From NCBI RefSeq assembly GCF_901709675.1, contig NC_051099.1, forward strand, positions 2,728,001 through 2,792,000: a DNA stretch of 64,000 nucleotides, given 5' to 3'. The stretch comes from Syngnathus acus. Its lineage: Eukaryota; Chordata; Actinopteri; Syngnathiformes; Syngnathidae. A program made the translations under genes and the position numbers. Of this stretch, positions 52,301-63,500 are shown one piece after another (position 1 is the first letter of the stretch; each line of letters begins with the position of its first letter). The notes under the pieces were generated by a model. It was not told the DNA's origin. It ran no database searches and worked only from the letters and a program-made list of their open reading frames with translations.

Positions 52301-55300
52301 GATTTAGAAGAATTCCTAGGCTCGTGCTTTAGTCCTTGACGGTCAGAAGAATCCACACATTTTTGCTTTTGCGGTGATTTTTGAAGGTTTGAAGAAGTCA
52401 CTGTTTTCTCCTTTTGTGACAATGATCCAGGATAAAAAGACTTTTGTAACGATTTTTGAGGGCACAAAGAATCTGCAGTTTTCTGTTTTTGTGATGATCC
52501 TGGAAGGTCAGAAGAATCCATGGATTCCCGTTTTTTTCGTTGAGTATCAGAAGAATCGACGGATTTCTGCTTCTGCGACAGTTGATCAGAAGCGTCGACA
52601 AACTTGTTGGTTGATTTTGGAGAGTCTGAATAATCCACTGACCTCTGCTTTCGTGGGAATATTTGAGAGTCAGAAGAATCCTTGGACTCCTTTTGTGACA
52701 ATCCTTCTGGGCCAAAACAATTCACTGTCTTCTGTTTTTTGGATAAACGTTGAAGTGATTCCACCGATTCCTGCTTTTGGGGCAATTCTTGATGGTCAGA
52801 AGAAGCCACAGATTTATGGTTTTGTGATGTTCTTCCGGGGTCAGAGGAATCCACTGACTTATGCTTTTGGGGCAATCCCCGAGAGTCTGATGAAGCTTTA
52901 TTCTTTTGACTAGACCCTCGAGTGTCAGAACAATTCCTAGACTCGTGGTTTTGTGATCGACCTTTAGAGTAAGAGGAATCCACAGATTTCTGCTTTTGTG
53001 ACACCCCTCGAGGGTCAGAAGACAATACCGACTCTTGTTTTTGTGCCAAAACCCGAGAGTCCGAAACATCTTTCAATTCTTGAGGGTCAAAACGACCCTC
53101 AGACTGCCGATTTTGCGAAGATCCGCAAGGTTCAGAAAAGACCACGGACTCTTGCAATTGTGACAATCCAAGAGGATCCGAAAAATCTGTCGACTGCTGG
53201 TGTTGCGACAACAGCTCAACAGTACCTTTGGAAGGTTTGTTAGCTACAATGGTATTTTTAGAGTCCAACTGCCACAAGTGCTCAGACACAAGCTTTGTTT
53301 CGCTAGTTACCAATCCAGCCTGTTCATCTTGCCCAGAGAGGGAGGCGGAATCCTCTTGAGCCATGATGTTTTTATTAACAGCGGAGATCTTTTTCTTACT
53401 GAGCAGATTGCTGAAGAGTGTAGGATCTGACCGATCCGGACTAACAGTTTTAGGTCGCCTGTCTTTGCCTGATTTAGTGAACCACAGACCACTTTGCATC
53501 TCTGGTTGTTTTTTTTCCTCCTTGGCGACATTAGCAGGTGAATGAGTCGATGTAGTTTGACGTTCAAGTGCTTTAGGACACAAAATCTTAGGGACCGAGT
53601 CAAGGTCCGAATAAGGGCACTCTACATCCTTATCTGATTGGTTGGTGCTATTATGTCGGATCTTTTTCGACTGCTTATTTGAGGAGTTAAAGTCTTCCCG
53701 CTTGTCAGAAGACTTCTTTAAAGTGCCTTTGTTATTTTCTACTGGGGATGATACCTGGGAAGATGATCCATTGATTGTGTGCGAATCTTCCAGAAGGTTG
53801 GAGATTGCCGCGGGGCCAGAAAGTGAAATAGATGGACGGGACTTGGTCACCATTGAGGAATTGTCCATGGTTAAAGAGTCTATGTTGGGTCTTTGCTGGA
53901 GAATACGTTCGGCTTCAGCCACACTGAATTTCCAAGATGCCTCGTAGCGTTTAGCGATCTGTGGAAAGACAGAATCAGTGACGATCCAGATTGGATTGTT
54001 GCCTACAGCAATTATTCAGACACACAGAAAAACATTACCGTGTATTTCTGCCCCCTTTGCTTGGCCTTCCGACGCAACTGCGCAAGCTGCTCGAACTGAA
54101 AGCCTCCGTGAAAAATATGAGTTGATTTATCTTCCACCCAGGCTTGCTCCTCTGGTTCCCCAAAAGTCCTGATGTAGTAGAGCCGACACGGCCGATCACT
54201 GGGCTCTTTAAAAAGTCACAATGATCAGTCAGCATCCAAACGACAAGACACGAGTCTACAGTCAAGAAACTTTACTGGCCCACCTTTCACCCTGTGATAG
54301 ACTCCCTTCGCGGGGTCAACAATCACCTCGCACGGCCACCATGGCCGTCTGTTGAACTTAGCCCAAATGACCTCGCCCTCTAGAAACTTGACGGGTGGTA
54401 CAGAGCTTCGTTTCATGTCGCTCTGCTGTCGACCATGCAAAAACAAAACAGCCATGAAACATTTATATGTTCAGTATAATGCTTAATACTAGTTCCTCAA
54501 CAACAACAAGCACCTGGAATGTGTTTTCATTTTTTTTTTCACCACCTATCGGGGCAATCTAATTAGCTAAACTGCGACTAATACAAAAGGCTGTGTCGAT
54601 AAAGTTGAGTATTTACTACAGCTTTAGTGCAGATTAGTGATAGATGGTGCTCCATTAAAAAAAAAAAAAAGATGGAGGATTGCAACTGTGACCTGCTGTA
54701 CTTTGTAACGGGGAGAGCACTTGCCATCAAATGCCTGGAGGGGCTGTCGCCAAACAGGAAGAGGTCCGTGTCGCTCTCCCAGTCGTCGTCGGAAACATCC
54801 CAGTACCTTCGGCGAAAGCCCGACGACTGAGACCGGGTGATGACTTTTGCCGATGAAACATTTGTATCCTTGGGTGCCGAGTGCGAATCCACAGAGGCGG
54901 ACTGAAGCTCATTCTCTGGAGTCTTGTGTTTATCCCGAGAGTCTGTGACGGCGAGGTACGTCGCCTCCCGCTGCTCTTTGTCACAGTCGTCGTTGTCCTC
55001 GTCCTCGAACAAGGAGGATTCAAAGTGAAGGAGGCCATTTGCAAAGGGGCTGCTGCTATCGAGAGAGAAGGCCGGGCTTGCCGGGCATGAGAAACAACCG
55101 TCCGTCTTCCTTTCTGACACACTGGGACTGCTACAGGTGGCCGCCGGCTCGTCTTTGGAGCCGCCGCTTTGGACCTCGGCTTGTTTTGCAAAACTGCCGT
55201 CGTAGTAATCCCTGTCCACCCAAGAGTCCCGCTCCGACTCCTTTTCATCCGACCCCCAATCCCAGCTCTTACCTGGGCGAGCGGGCAGAACTAAGTCGGG

Positions 55301-55540
55301 CTGGCTCACCATGGTGGTGAGGTGCTGCAGCCTCCTCAGGGGGCTGTAGGTGGATGAGGGGGGCGAGAGGTCCCTTTGCGCAAAACCGTAGAGGGATGCG
55401 CGCTGCAGGGAGGAGGCGGCGGCGGACATGTTTGGGCGGGGGCCGTTACTGTGGTCGGATCGAGGATGGCGGGAGACGTCACAAGCAGGGCTTATAGGGC
55501 GGCTGGACTCCCGGCTTGGGCCTGCATGTGGCCCACTCAT
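43378..55540 (-). CDS. nsd1: NSD1 histone H3K36 methyltransferase, with expanded repeat exon
   Basis: Nuclear SET-domain enzyme that mono- and dimethylates H3 Lys36. 23 coding exons join in phase (9,876 nt, 3,291 aa; human 2,696): 54725-55540, 54284-54425, 54039-54205, 48384-53958, 47979-48091, 47656-47905, 47493-47584, 47289-47331, 46995-47176, 46785-46916, 46585-46708, 46318-46518, 46065-46244, 45802-45958, 45521-45726, 45349-45461, 45072-45218, 44869-44991, 44682-44798, 44482-44623, 44304-44410, 44029-44230, 43378-43922. PWWP1 is near residues 283-370 ([12 protein letters not shown]). Several PHD fingers start near 2502, PWWP2 follows (VKVGRYRWWPAEV), AWS starts near 2840, SET runs to about 3040 ([19 protein letters not shown]) and the C5HCH finger is at 3080-3150. 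Exon 4 (5.6 kb) carries two repeat arrays. The tail is short and acidic. RAB24 next door confirms NSD1. The first donor is GC, which is less certain. Confidence 0.93.
49665..50310 (-). repeat. Array of 10-11-residue EDK-type repeats in nsd1 exon 4
   Basis: In-frame imperfect units of the form (S/E)EDKSVSGNR recur about twenty times (residues about 1592-1807), with 30-33-bp spacing. Units are diverged ([27 protein letters not shown]). It is distinct in period and composition from the 15-residue array 450 bp upstream in the gene. Confidence 0.8.
50755..53190 (-). repeat. About 57 tandem 15-residue (45-bp) repeats in nsd1 exon 4
   Basis: Consensus unit [15 protein letters not shown], in frame over residues about 632-1443. 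Most units are exactly 15 residues; some are 9-14. Copies differ at many positions, but the SSD start, the SQKQ centre and a final SxD/N recur. The most uniform copies ([15 protein letters not shown] twice in succession) are near 51.6-51.7 kb, suggesting recent local duplication. The array has no stop, so it is under coding constraint. Confidence 0.93.
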
Positions 55541-56459
55541 GCTGGCAAGCTTCCTCCCTGGAACGGGAACAATGACATCAGTTATTTAATTAATCGGTAT
55601 ACCCAACATGGGGGTCAGTAAGATTAAAGCTGGTTGGTTGCAAATGATAATTCACCAATGTATTAATCTGCGGCGGTCTGGCGCTAACTACTGGCCAGGA
55701 GGTCAATGTCATTTATTTTTGCCTTAAGCATCAGTGGTTGGTATCGGTAGTCTCCACAATAACAGATGCCTTAAAATAAGGTCGGTATCTAACAATTGAC
55801 ACGACTGTCTTCTTCTAGAGTTTCAACGTGTGTCTTGAAAAAAAATGTTATGGTGAATTAAAATTAAAAAAAAAAAGATGACATTAACTAATTTAATAGA
55901 CTAATTTGAGCAGAAAACCGCGATTCTGTAGAAAAATACTGCCTATCATATCGTCGTCTTCTCTTTGGTGTGCGCAGCTTGGGAAACCTCGCCTTGAGGT
56001 GAAGATGACAAGAAAAGCCATCATTGTGTGTCAAATGACAACTGGACTGGGTGACATCTTGGGAGACATGTTTTGTTTGTGGCCGGTGCAGCCATGACGG
56101 GATGAGAGGTCCATCATGTCATGCGTTTGTATGTATTATGTGAGCGTGTTTGTGTGCGTGTATGTGCTGCATGAGGACACACACTCACGGATGCATTAAA
56201 ATGGCCCTCATCGTGCGTGTGCGCGTGCCACTGCGTGTGCAAATGCACGTTTGACAGTGTCTATCTGTAGTGTGTGGTGTCAAAATACAACAAAACATGC
56301 AACAGAGGACGACGCCAGAAACACACACACGCGCACGCAGATTGGGTCGACTTGTGTCTATGCGTGCGCGCGCATCAGTGTGGTTAGAGAGGCACGTAAA
56401 AAAAAAAAAAAAATCACGCGAAACGCGGCCGAACGCGACATCCGGGACGAGTTTCTTAC

Positions 56460-56504
56460 CATTCCCATGTCAAGCAGCTTCCGCGCGAGCCCCGCCGCCT
56501 CCAT
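56460..56504 (-). promoter_or_regulatory. Candidate nsd1 5' UTR exon end with a uORF
   Basis: On the minus strand, ACAATGG (strong Kozak: A at -3, G at +4) opens MEAAGLARKLLDMGM and runs to a GTAAGA donor. Spliced to the acceptor at 55557 the frame continues GGSLPA and stops at TGA, whose TG overlaps the main nsd1 ATG (ATGA). It cannot extend the NSD1 protein in frame, so it is read as 5' UTR with a 21-codon uORF. The 5' end of the exon is unknown; it sits in GC-rich sequence. Confidence 0.4.
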
Positions 56505-57540
56505 TGTGGCCCCCAAATAAGGCAATTCTCGGATTTTTGACAGCGGATGAGAGCGACAGGAGAGTCCCGGCGGCGGCACTACTAGGCCCGGATCCCGAGG
56601 AGCACTCTCCCTCCCTCCCTCCTCCGCCTCTTCTTCCACCACCCTCCTCCTCCTCCTCTTGCTCCAACACCTCCCCTCTAATATATGCTCCTGCAAGACA
56701 AATGTGCCCCCACTCTATTTGGTACACAACTTTCGAACATAAACGTGGATTTTATCGGACACAAACGTCCATTTCCTGGCTACAAAATGCACCTTCCCAC
56801 ATGTGCCCACCTCGCCTTAACGAGCCGTCAATCACGAGCAGTCGGCGGCGGTGACGTCACGCGCCGAACTTCCACCCAGCCGTCATGTTGATCTTCATCA
56901 AAAGATCAAGATTCACACTCAAGACGAAAACACGCGTGAAGCCATATTGCATATCGTCTCCCTTTTCTTCCCAGCGACGAGGACTTGAGTTCAGTGGCCG
57001 CACACCCTTCAAAATGGAGTCCTCCACTCCACTCTCACGGGAGGTGACGGTGGAGGGAGAGAGGGGAGGTGGGGGGGTGACAAGCGAACAAATAGGCCCA
57101 CAAAGTGTTAACACGCGTGGGTTTGAACGTCGGGGCAATACTGACAATATGTATCCCTGCAACTAACGCGAATGCACTTGAATGCATTCGCACGCGACAT
57201 TGAATAGCGGAAGCGGCGTAAATCGCAAAATGGCAACCTTCCTCCTCCCACAAACTCGAACCTTATTGTTAGGGGGTGGAAAAAACACGACGACGCGAAT
57301 TAACTGCGCGTACACGTACGGGGCGCAGATGCGCTTGTTCACCACCGTCGTGACGAAACTCGCGTGTTTTGAGACATTCTGTTGGGGGGTCATTTGCGGC
57401 AAGGAAGGGAAAAGGTTGAGATATGGGAAGAGGGGAGAAAGTCGCCGCCGCGCACAGGCTGACAAGAGAGGGCCCGTAGCACAGTCGGAGTGGGGCGGGC
57501 TGAGCTGAGCTGCGGGACATCACCGCCCCCTGTTGGTAGA
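56505..57540 (-). promoter_or_regulatory. GC-rich nsd1 promoter region
   Basis: CpG-rich sequence upstream of the candidate first exon. It includes a polypurine block on the minus strand (56590-56665, GGAGG repeats) and a reverse CTCF-like site at its far end. Assignment is by position and composition. Confidence 0.4.
57523..57536 (-). promoter_or_regulatory. CTCF-like motif, minus orientation
   Basis: The minus strand reads CCAACAGGGGGCGG, a good match to the CTCF core, at the outer edge of the nsd1 promoter region. Confidence 0.4.
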
Positions 57541-60500
57541 CGCGCGTAACTACACGAGAGCCGCTGTTAGTGCAGGCCGAGCTGCCTCGACTTGTTATTG
57601 AGGTCAAAGCAGGCTGATAAGAGTTACTAATCCCTTGTTGGGGATCTTGCTAGCTAATAACTAAAGCTAACTGGCAGCTTTGCTCAAAAACGTAATATGT
57701 TTATTAGAAAGTTTACTTAATGGCAAACCATGATTTCACCAAACTTTATATGTAGATCAGAAATGGGCAACTTCAATGCTGGAGGGTTTTTAAGCAGTAC
57801 TACTACTTCATATAGGACCACACGTATTACAAAAATGCTATTTTAAATATGGAGACAACACATGCATATGCATACAGTGTGTGCAAAGTATGCACCCTTA
57901 ACATATTTCATTTTTGATTATACATTTTTAGATTTCACAATAGGGCAGTTTAAGACCCAATACAGCACTTTTTTCTCGATCTTGCATGTAGCACTCATCG
58001 GCTCTAGAGGGAGCCAGAGTACCTCAAATGAGACGCTATAGATTCAAGCACTTGGGTTGTCCCCATAAATCTTTTTTTGCTCTTTTGCCGGATTTTAAAT
58101 CCACACCAGTAGCGGGTTTTGGCACGGGTATTTTTTTACGTCACGTGGGGTGCGGCCTCCCCAAAAGATAGGTGGTGGGTTCAATCCTCAAGCCTGGTGA
58201 TGATCATGTCCAAGAGTCCTTGAGCAAGACACTGAAGTTTGTTTTTCTCCCAGTAGGGCCTGGCAGCGCCATTCATGGCAGCATCAATTGACATTTTCTG
58301 TGTCTTCTTCTGACGAGTCGTGAACGTCCTTTTGGCACCTCTGCTGTTGCGGTTGTTATGGAAGCAAGTAAACAGGGCAAGTCATCGATGACTACGCACA
58401 AGTATGTGTGCATGTGTGTCTTCCTGTTGTTTTAAATTCTGCTTTGCTCCCCCCACCGCCAATGCTTGCCCTCTGACCTCAGCTGAACCCAGCTGTCAGC
58501 TGTTCTGGCCCGCGTGGGATCTCTCTCTTTCCCTCTCTCTCTCTAATTCTCAGTTTCATTCTCTCATTTCTCTCCGCACAAAGTCGACTGGCCATGCCAA
58601 TTTTTGACAAGTTTGCACGGGAATGCTGAGATGAGAACATTTTAACGGTAGCACATTGCATTAGTGTGATAAGAGGACCCCTAGTGGCCGTGAGATGCAA
58701 TATTTGATTATTTCATAGATGACATCTTAATACATTTTTTATTTATATCTATTATCACTTGTTTTCTAATAGAAGTAAAATAGATTGAGTGGTTTATTGT
58801 AAAAATAAGCCTTGTTTCATGAGAATACATACACAATACGTATTCAAGTTTTCATGTTTAATTTACATACATCACGAGTAATTTAACTATAAAAAATATA
58901 TAAAAATAAAATTAACATTATCGCTTTTTTATGAAAAGTAGGTAATTACGAATGGCCTAAATAAAAAATACATAAAAATATTGAATGTTAGTTATTTCTA
59001 CTGGATTTGATTGTAGTCCATCTTGCTTTTTTTTCTCAATTTATTATTCCATAAATTTTTTAATCTTATTTCTCAATATAATTGAGCCTATTTTCAAACA
59101 AAGCCTTTTCTAACAGCACGCTCCATTTTCAAAATAAAACCTTAGCTGGGGGCTGCTGTGCAAGAAAAGGCGCCAAAGTCAGCTGGCCAACACGTGAAAA
59201 AGCCACGAGCGGCCAAATCGGCATTGGCTGTGTTTTGTTTGGAAAAAAAGAGTGGCGGCCCTCACAACTCATTACCTCGCCTCATCTCCATAATCCTCAT
59301 TAATCCTACTCCAAAGTGGGAATGGGAAACGCTTTGAAAAGGAGAATCTGCCTCAACTGCCTTGGGACACAAATATCACCAGAGACTATTATGATGAAAA
59401 CATCAAAAAAAGAAAGAAATCTTTGAGGCCTCGTAAGAGAACGTGCACACAAAAAGGTGTGTGAGGAGTGGGACTGAAAGGAAGAGGAAGTGGCTCGGGG
59501 GCTTTGCAAGCGTGATTGAAAAAGAGAAAAGGTGAATGAGAGGCGCTGCCGGCTGAGGGAGAACCCCTGCACCCTCCCTCGAGGGGGTGAAGGGGGTCCC
59601 AAATCTACGCTTAATGAGAAATTCCTGCTGCTTTCGAGGGGCGCAGAGGTCTTCATTTTCTCACTGCGCCCACGTTTAGACGGGTGGCCGGGGTCTTCTT
59701 TCGAGAAAGGAAGAGCCCCCTGCTCCGCCCCGCCCCACCCCATCCCATCCGCCCCCATTCAACAGGACCGGGGGGGGGGGGGGCAGTACGCGGGATTGTG
59801 TATTATGTTTGTGAGATGTGGCTTGGAGGAGCACAACATCTCTATTAAATGTGTAAAAAAAAAAAATGAAGGGATGAAAGTCAAAATATTTCTCTGAATT
59901 AATCGTACAAGATCAATATTGCAAAGGACGCCCAAAATATTATTTTCCAATCCACACAGGGAAAGTTAGATCTGTTTTTCATCTCAGCGTTATTTGCACA
60001 AAGCTTGCACCACGCAGCCTCAACGTGTCCATTTCAAAAAGCTCTCCACTGAAAAGTACCTTTAAAACTCTCCAGCGTGCTTTTGTGCTTCCCTGCCACT
60101 CTCATAGTGTGGGTCACATGAGGTCCACTGCGGGCGGGGGGCCAGGGGTTCTTCTCCAAGCGTCCCGCCGCGGGAATACGGAGGGGGGCGCCGAGGTGGG
60201 TGCGGCCACTGCCGGGCCTGTGGACACAAACAAACGCACATTTCAGAACTTTGATGGCTTCCGGGGAGCAGAACCGGCGTCCTTCCTCGACGGGACGCAG
60301 ATGGATAGAAAGGAGGGGCTACGCCATGGATACTTTGCCGCACAAAGGCCGCAAACCGTGAAGCGGTTCCGCTAAAAGCGCGCCGCTGCTCATCTCATTG
60401 AGATGTCAATCGGCCCGGCGGGGCGGATCTGATCAGCGGGAGTTGGCGAGAGACAGATGAGGCGGCATATCTGCGCACACCTCCGGTCTGGTCTTTCTCA

Positions 60501-63500
60501 AGTCTGAGGCTGTCAAGAGGAATCCCATCTTTTGCACAAGCGGCTCGGCCCACTGACCCACGTCTGACTCGGTCTCGTCTTTGTGTCTTGGACGGCGATG
60601 TCTCCGGTGATGACTTGACGTCTCTGTCTGTCAGATGACGCGCCGGCCGCCACTGTCGGGTCAGCCGGGCCGGCGTCCCCATTCAAAGCTTCCGCGGGTG
60701 TCAAGTCGACGTGACAGATGACGGCTAGAAACCTCAACGGGGATCCCGCAAGCTTTTTTTTTTTTTTCTTTTGACCACTTCAGATTTTGACATCAGTTGA
60801 GTTGGTGACAACTGGAGAGGGCTCACTTTTTTTTTTGTCATTTAGCAGAAGCGGCATCTTCTTCCAAGTTCCAATCGTAGGAGAAACAATGACCTTTGAC
60901 CTGCCACATATGGAGGCTTGCAACGTCCAATCAGACGGCGCTCACATGAAGCGCGTCCACCTGTCTGTCTGTGTCTGTCTGTCCGCGGGCTGACCTGTAG
61001 CTCTGCGGCAGCTTGAAGCCTCGCGGTCAGCGCCCCCCCCCCCCCCCCCCCCCCCCCATCTCATCTGCCGCCAGACAGACGGACGGCAGCCTGAGGTCTG
61101 AGGTTGCGTAAACGCAAATATTGCCGACATCGGGCCCAAAGACGGATTGACGACTTGATGAATGCTCTTTTGTTTTTGAAGGTATTTTTGGAACACTGCG
61201 GTTGCCCTCGTCAGGTCACCACAATATTAGGAACCTCTATCATCATGCCGTGCATTGACTGCTGTAAGCAGAGATTGCAAATCCATAAAAAAAAAAAAAA
61301 AAAATGAAAGATGGCCTGCTGGCTTGAGTCTTGTCCCGTTTGGCGGGAGAAGGCTCGTCGCTCCCCGGGAAAGACTTATCGGTCTGTTTGAGCAACTGAG
61401 GGCGTGTAAACAAAGCGCAGATGGCGTGTTTACATGCACTGTTCCACTTTGTTTGTCGAGAGAAGAAGACATCTGGCCGCAGCGGCCGGCCAGCCGACCG
61501 GCCATACGCGCACGTTTCCCGCACGACGACGTCGGAGCAATTACAAACGAGCGCGTCGTAATTATTCACATGTAAGGATTCCTTTGGAAGTGGATAAATG
61601 TCCGCACCTGGATTTGAATTCGATATGGATGCTATGAGCCTCTAATTAGGGCGGCCATTATGATCTGGAAACAAGACAGCTTTGAACTTAAAAGGGAGAA
61701 AAACGGCCTTCTTTTGGTCAGTTCGCTACAAGAAAGATAAATAAAAAGATAGCAGACCAAACGACTGAACCGGAGCCTGACGCAAAACAGCCGTCTCGAC
61801 AAAACAGAAACAAAGATGAAGTTTTTTTTGGAGTTGTTATTGGTCTCGTGGTCGCTTTGAGAGAAGTTGTAATTGAGGGCGTGAGCGGCGCTTTTCTCAT
61901 TTTCTCATTTTTAAGAGCGCTCGTCTTTGTGTGTCGTCTTTCCACCCGCGGATTCCTCCGCTGCCGTCTCTTGGATGCGGCGCTCTTAAACAAAGGCGTC
62001 CTTTTGTCTTTTTGTCCTTGAACGCTGCAAAGTAGACGGTGACCTCCGAACGCGTCTCAACACCCGCTGTGCGTGAGACTGAACGCATTCACCGGCTGGA
62101 ATCGAGTTCAAGCTCTTTGCGGTTCCATCAACGTGAAAACGGCCTCAACCAATCAGAAGATCCGAAATGAGTAAGAATCATAGAATGACTCAATCTATGA
62201 GTTTTGGTCAATCAGGGCCTTGATTTTGATGTCCCTCTCTACGCCACACCCCCTAGGTACACAAATTTTAATTTATACAATATATATATGTATATAAAAA
62301 AAATTGAGTTTTATGTTTGTTTGTTACAATTGTTTTTCAAGGGGGCGGGAACATCTTCATGACATCTGAAGTCCCAGATTGGACGGAGGGAAAGATGTAA
62401 ACAAAGCAAAAGAGCAGCGCAGACTTTTATGAGCGGGCCCCCGGCGACCTCAGCCCCCCCCCCCCGACTGCGTCTGACATGAGTTATCACCCGGGCCAGG
62501 TGACATAAATCTGCTCTGACACCAACACACGACCCAACAGGAAACAAGTTAGTCAATAAGTCAGTCAGCCAGGCGTCCCGTTTAGTCGGGCCAGGCTGAC
62601 GCTCACTTGGGACTCCCGCAAGGATTTGAAACTTGGCCCCGATAAACAGGAAAAGGACAGCAAAAAAAAAAAGTTTGTAAAGAGAAAGTTTTCAAGTTGG
62701 TGGGCGAAGGCCACAAGTCTGTCAGTCGAGGCGGCCATTGGCTTTGGGGGCAGCAGAATAATGCAGCCTGTGTGCGCGCTGGCTATTTGTTGCTTTCTCT
62801 CGCGAGCTCCCATGAGGACACGCAGAAGGGGGCGGTCGGGGGGTCCGGCAGGAGTGATTAAGATTTTAGGAAGCTGCCTGGCTGCTTCGGGGGGTCAGAG
62901 GGTAAAGAGGGTGGGGATTTATTAGGGCTGTAAATTAGAGCCAGACGCCCTTGTGCTCGCCCTGGCCCGACTCTTTCCAAGTCCAAATCTCCTGTCACGT
63001 CCAACACTGGACTGCTTGTGATTTCTTTGCAATGTACCCCCCCCCCCCACCCCCCCACTCCAGATATCTTCGACTTCCTCATTGTCATCACGAGTCGTTT
63101 TTCATCAATGCTCAAAAGCGGGATGGTACCCGTTGACCGTTTGGCAAATGCTAATGTTAGCTGCCAAAAGCTAACAGACGACAGATGGATGTTCTTGAAC
63201 ACGGGAGGATCCGAAGACAAGCCTCCCATTGAGGCGGGTCGAAAAGAGCAAATTAGGATGCGGGAAATACAGATGGCACGGCAATTCATCTCCGTCGTAA
63301 ACAAGTGCAGGAAAAAAAAAAAAAAAACATTTTTCTTGGCGGACCACTTGAGAGCCGTTCGCCGTTTGCAGCCTATTTTCGACCTAAGTGGCCTCCGAGG
63401 GCGTGTGTGAGTTGGGTGGTGTGTTCAAGGGCAGCCAGTGAAAAGTGGCTTTTGTGGTCGGCTGGGAGCCAACGCCAGACGACGTGGCAGCGGCGGCGCC

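Noticed and set aside
50755-53190. Regular repeats that could suggest a CRISPR array or satellite
   Set aside because: Units are contiguous, diverged, in frame with a eukaryotic coding exon and have no repeat-spacer structure.
56358-56696. 112-aa minus-strand frame as an N-terminal extension of NSD1
   Set aside because: The frame meets a stop when spliced to the first nsd1 coding exon, so it can only supply a uORF.
60025-60375. 116-aa plus-strand frame in the right-hand gene-poor region
   Set aside because: GC-rich chance frame; composition is not protein-like and nothing is recognisable on either side.
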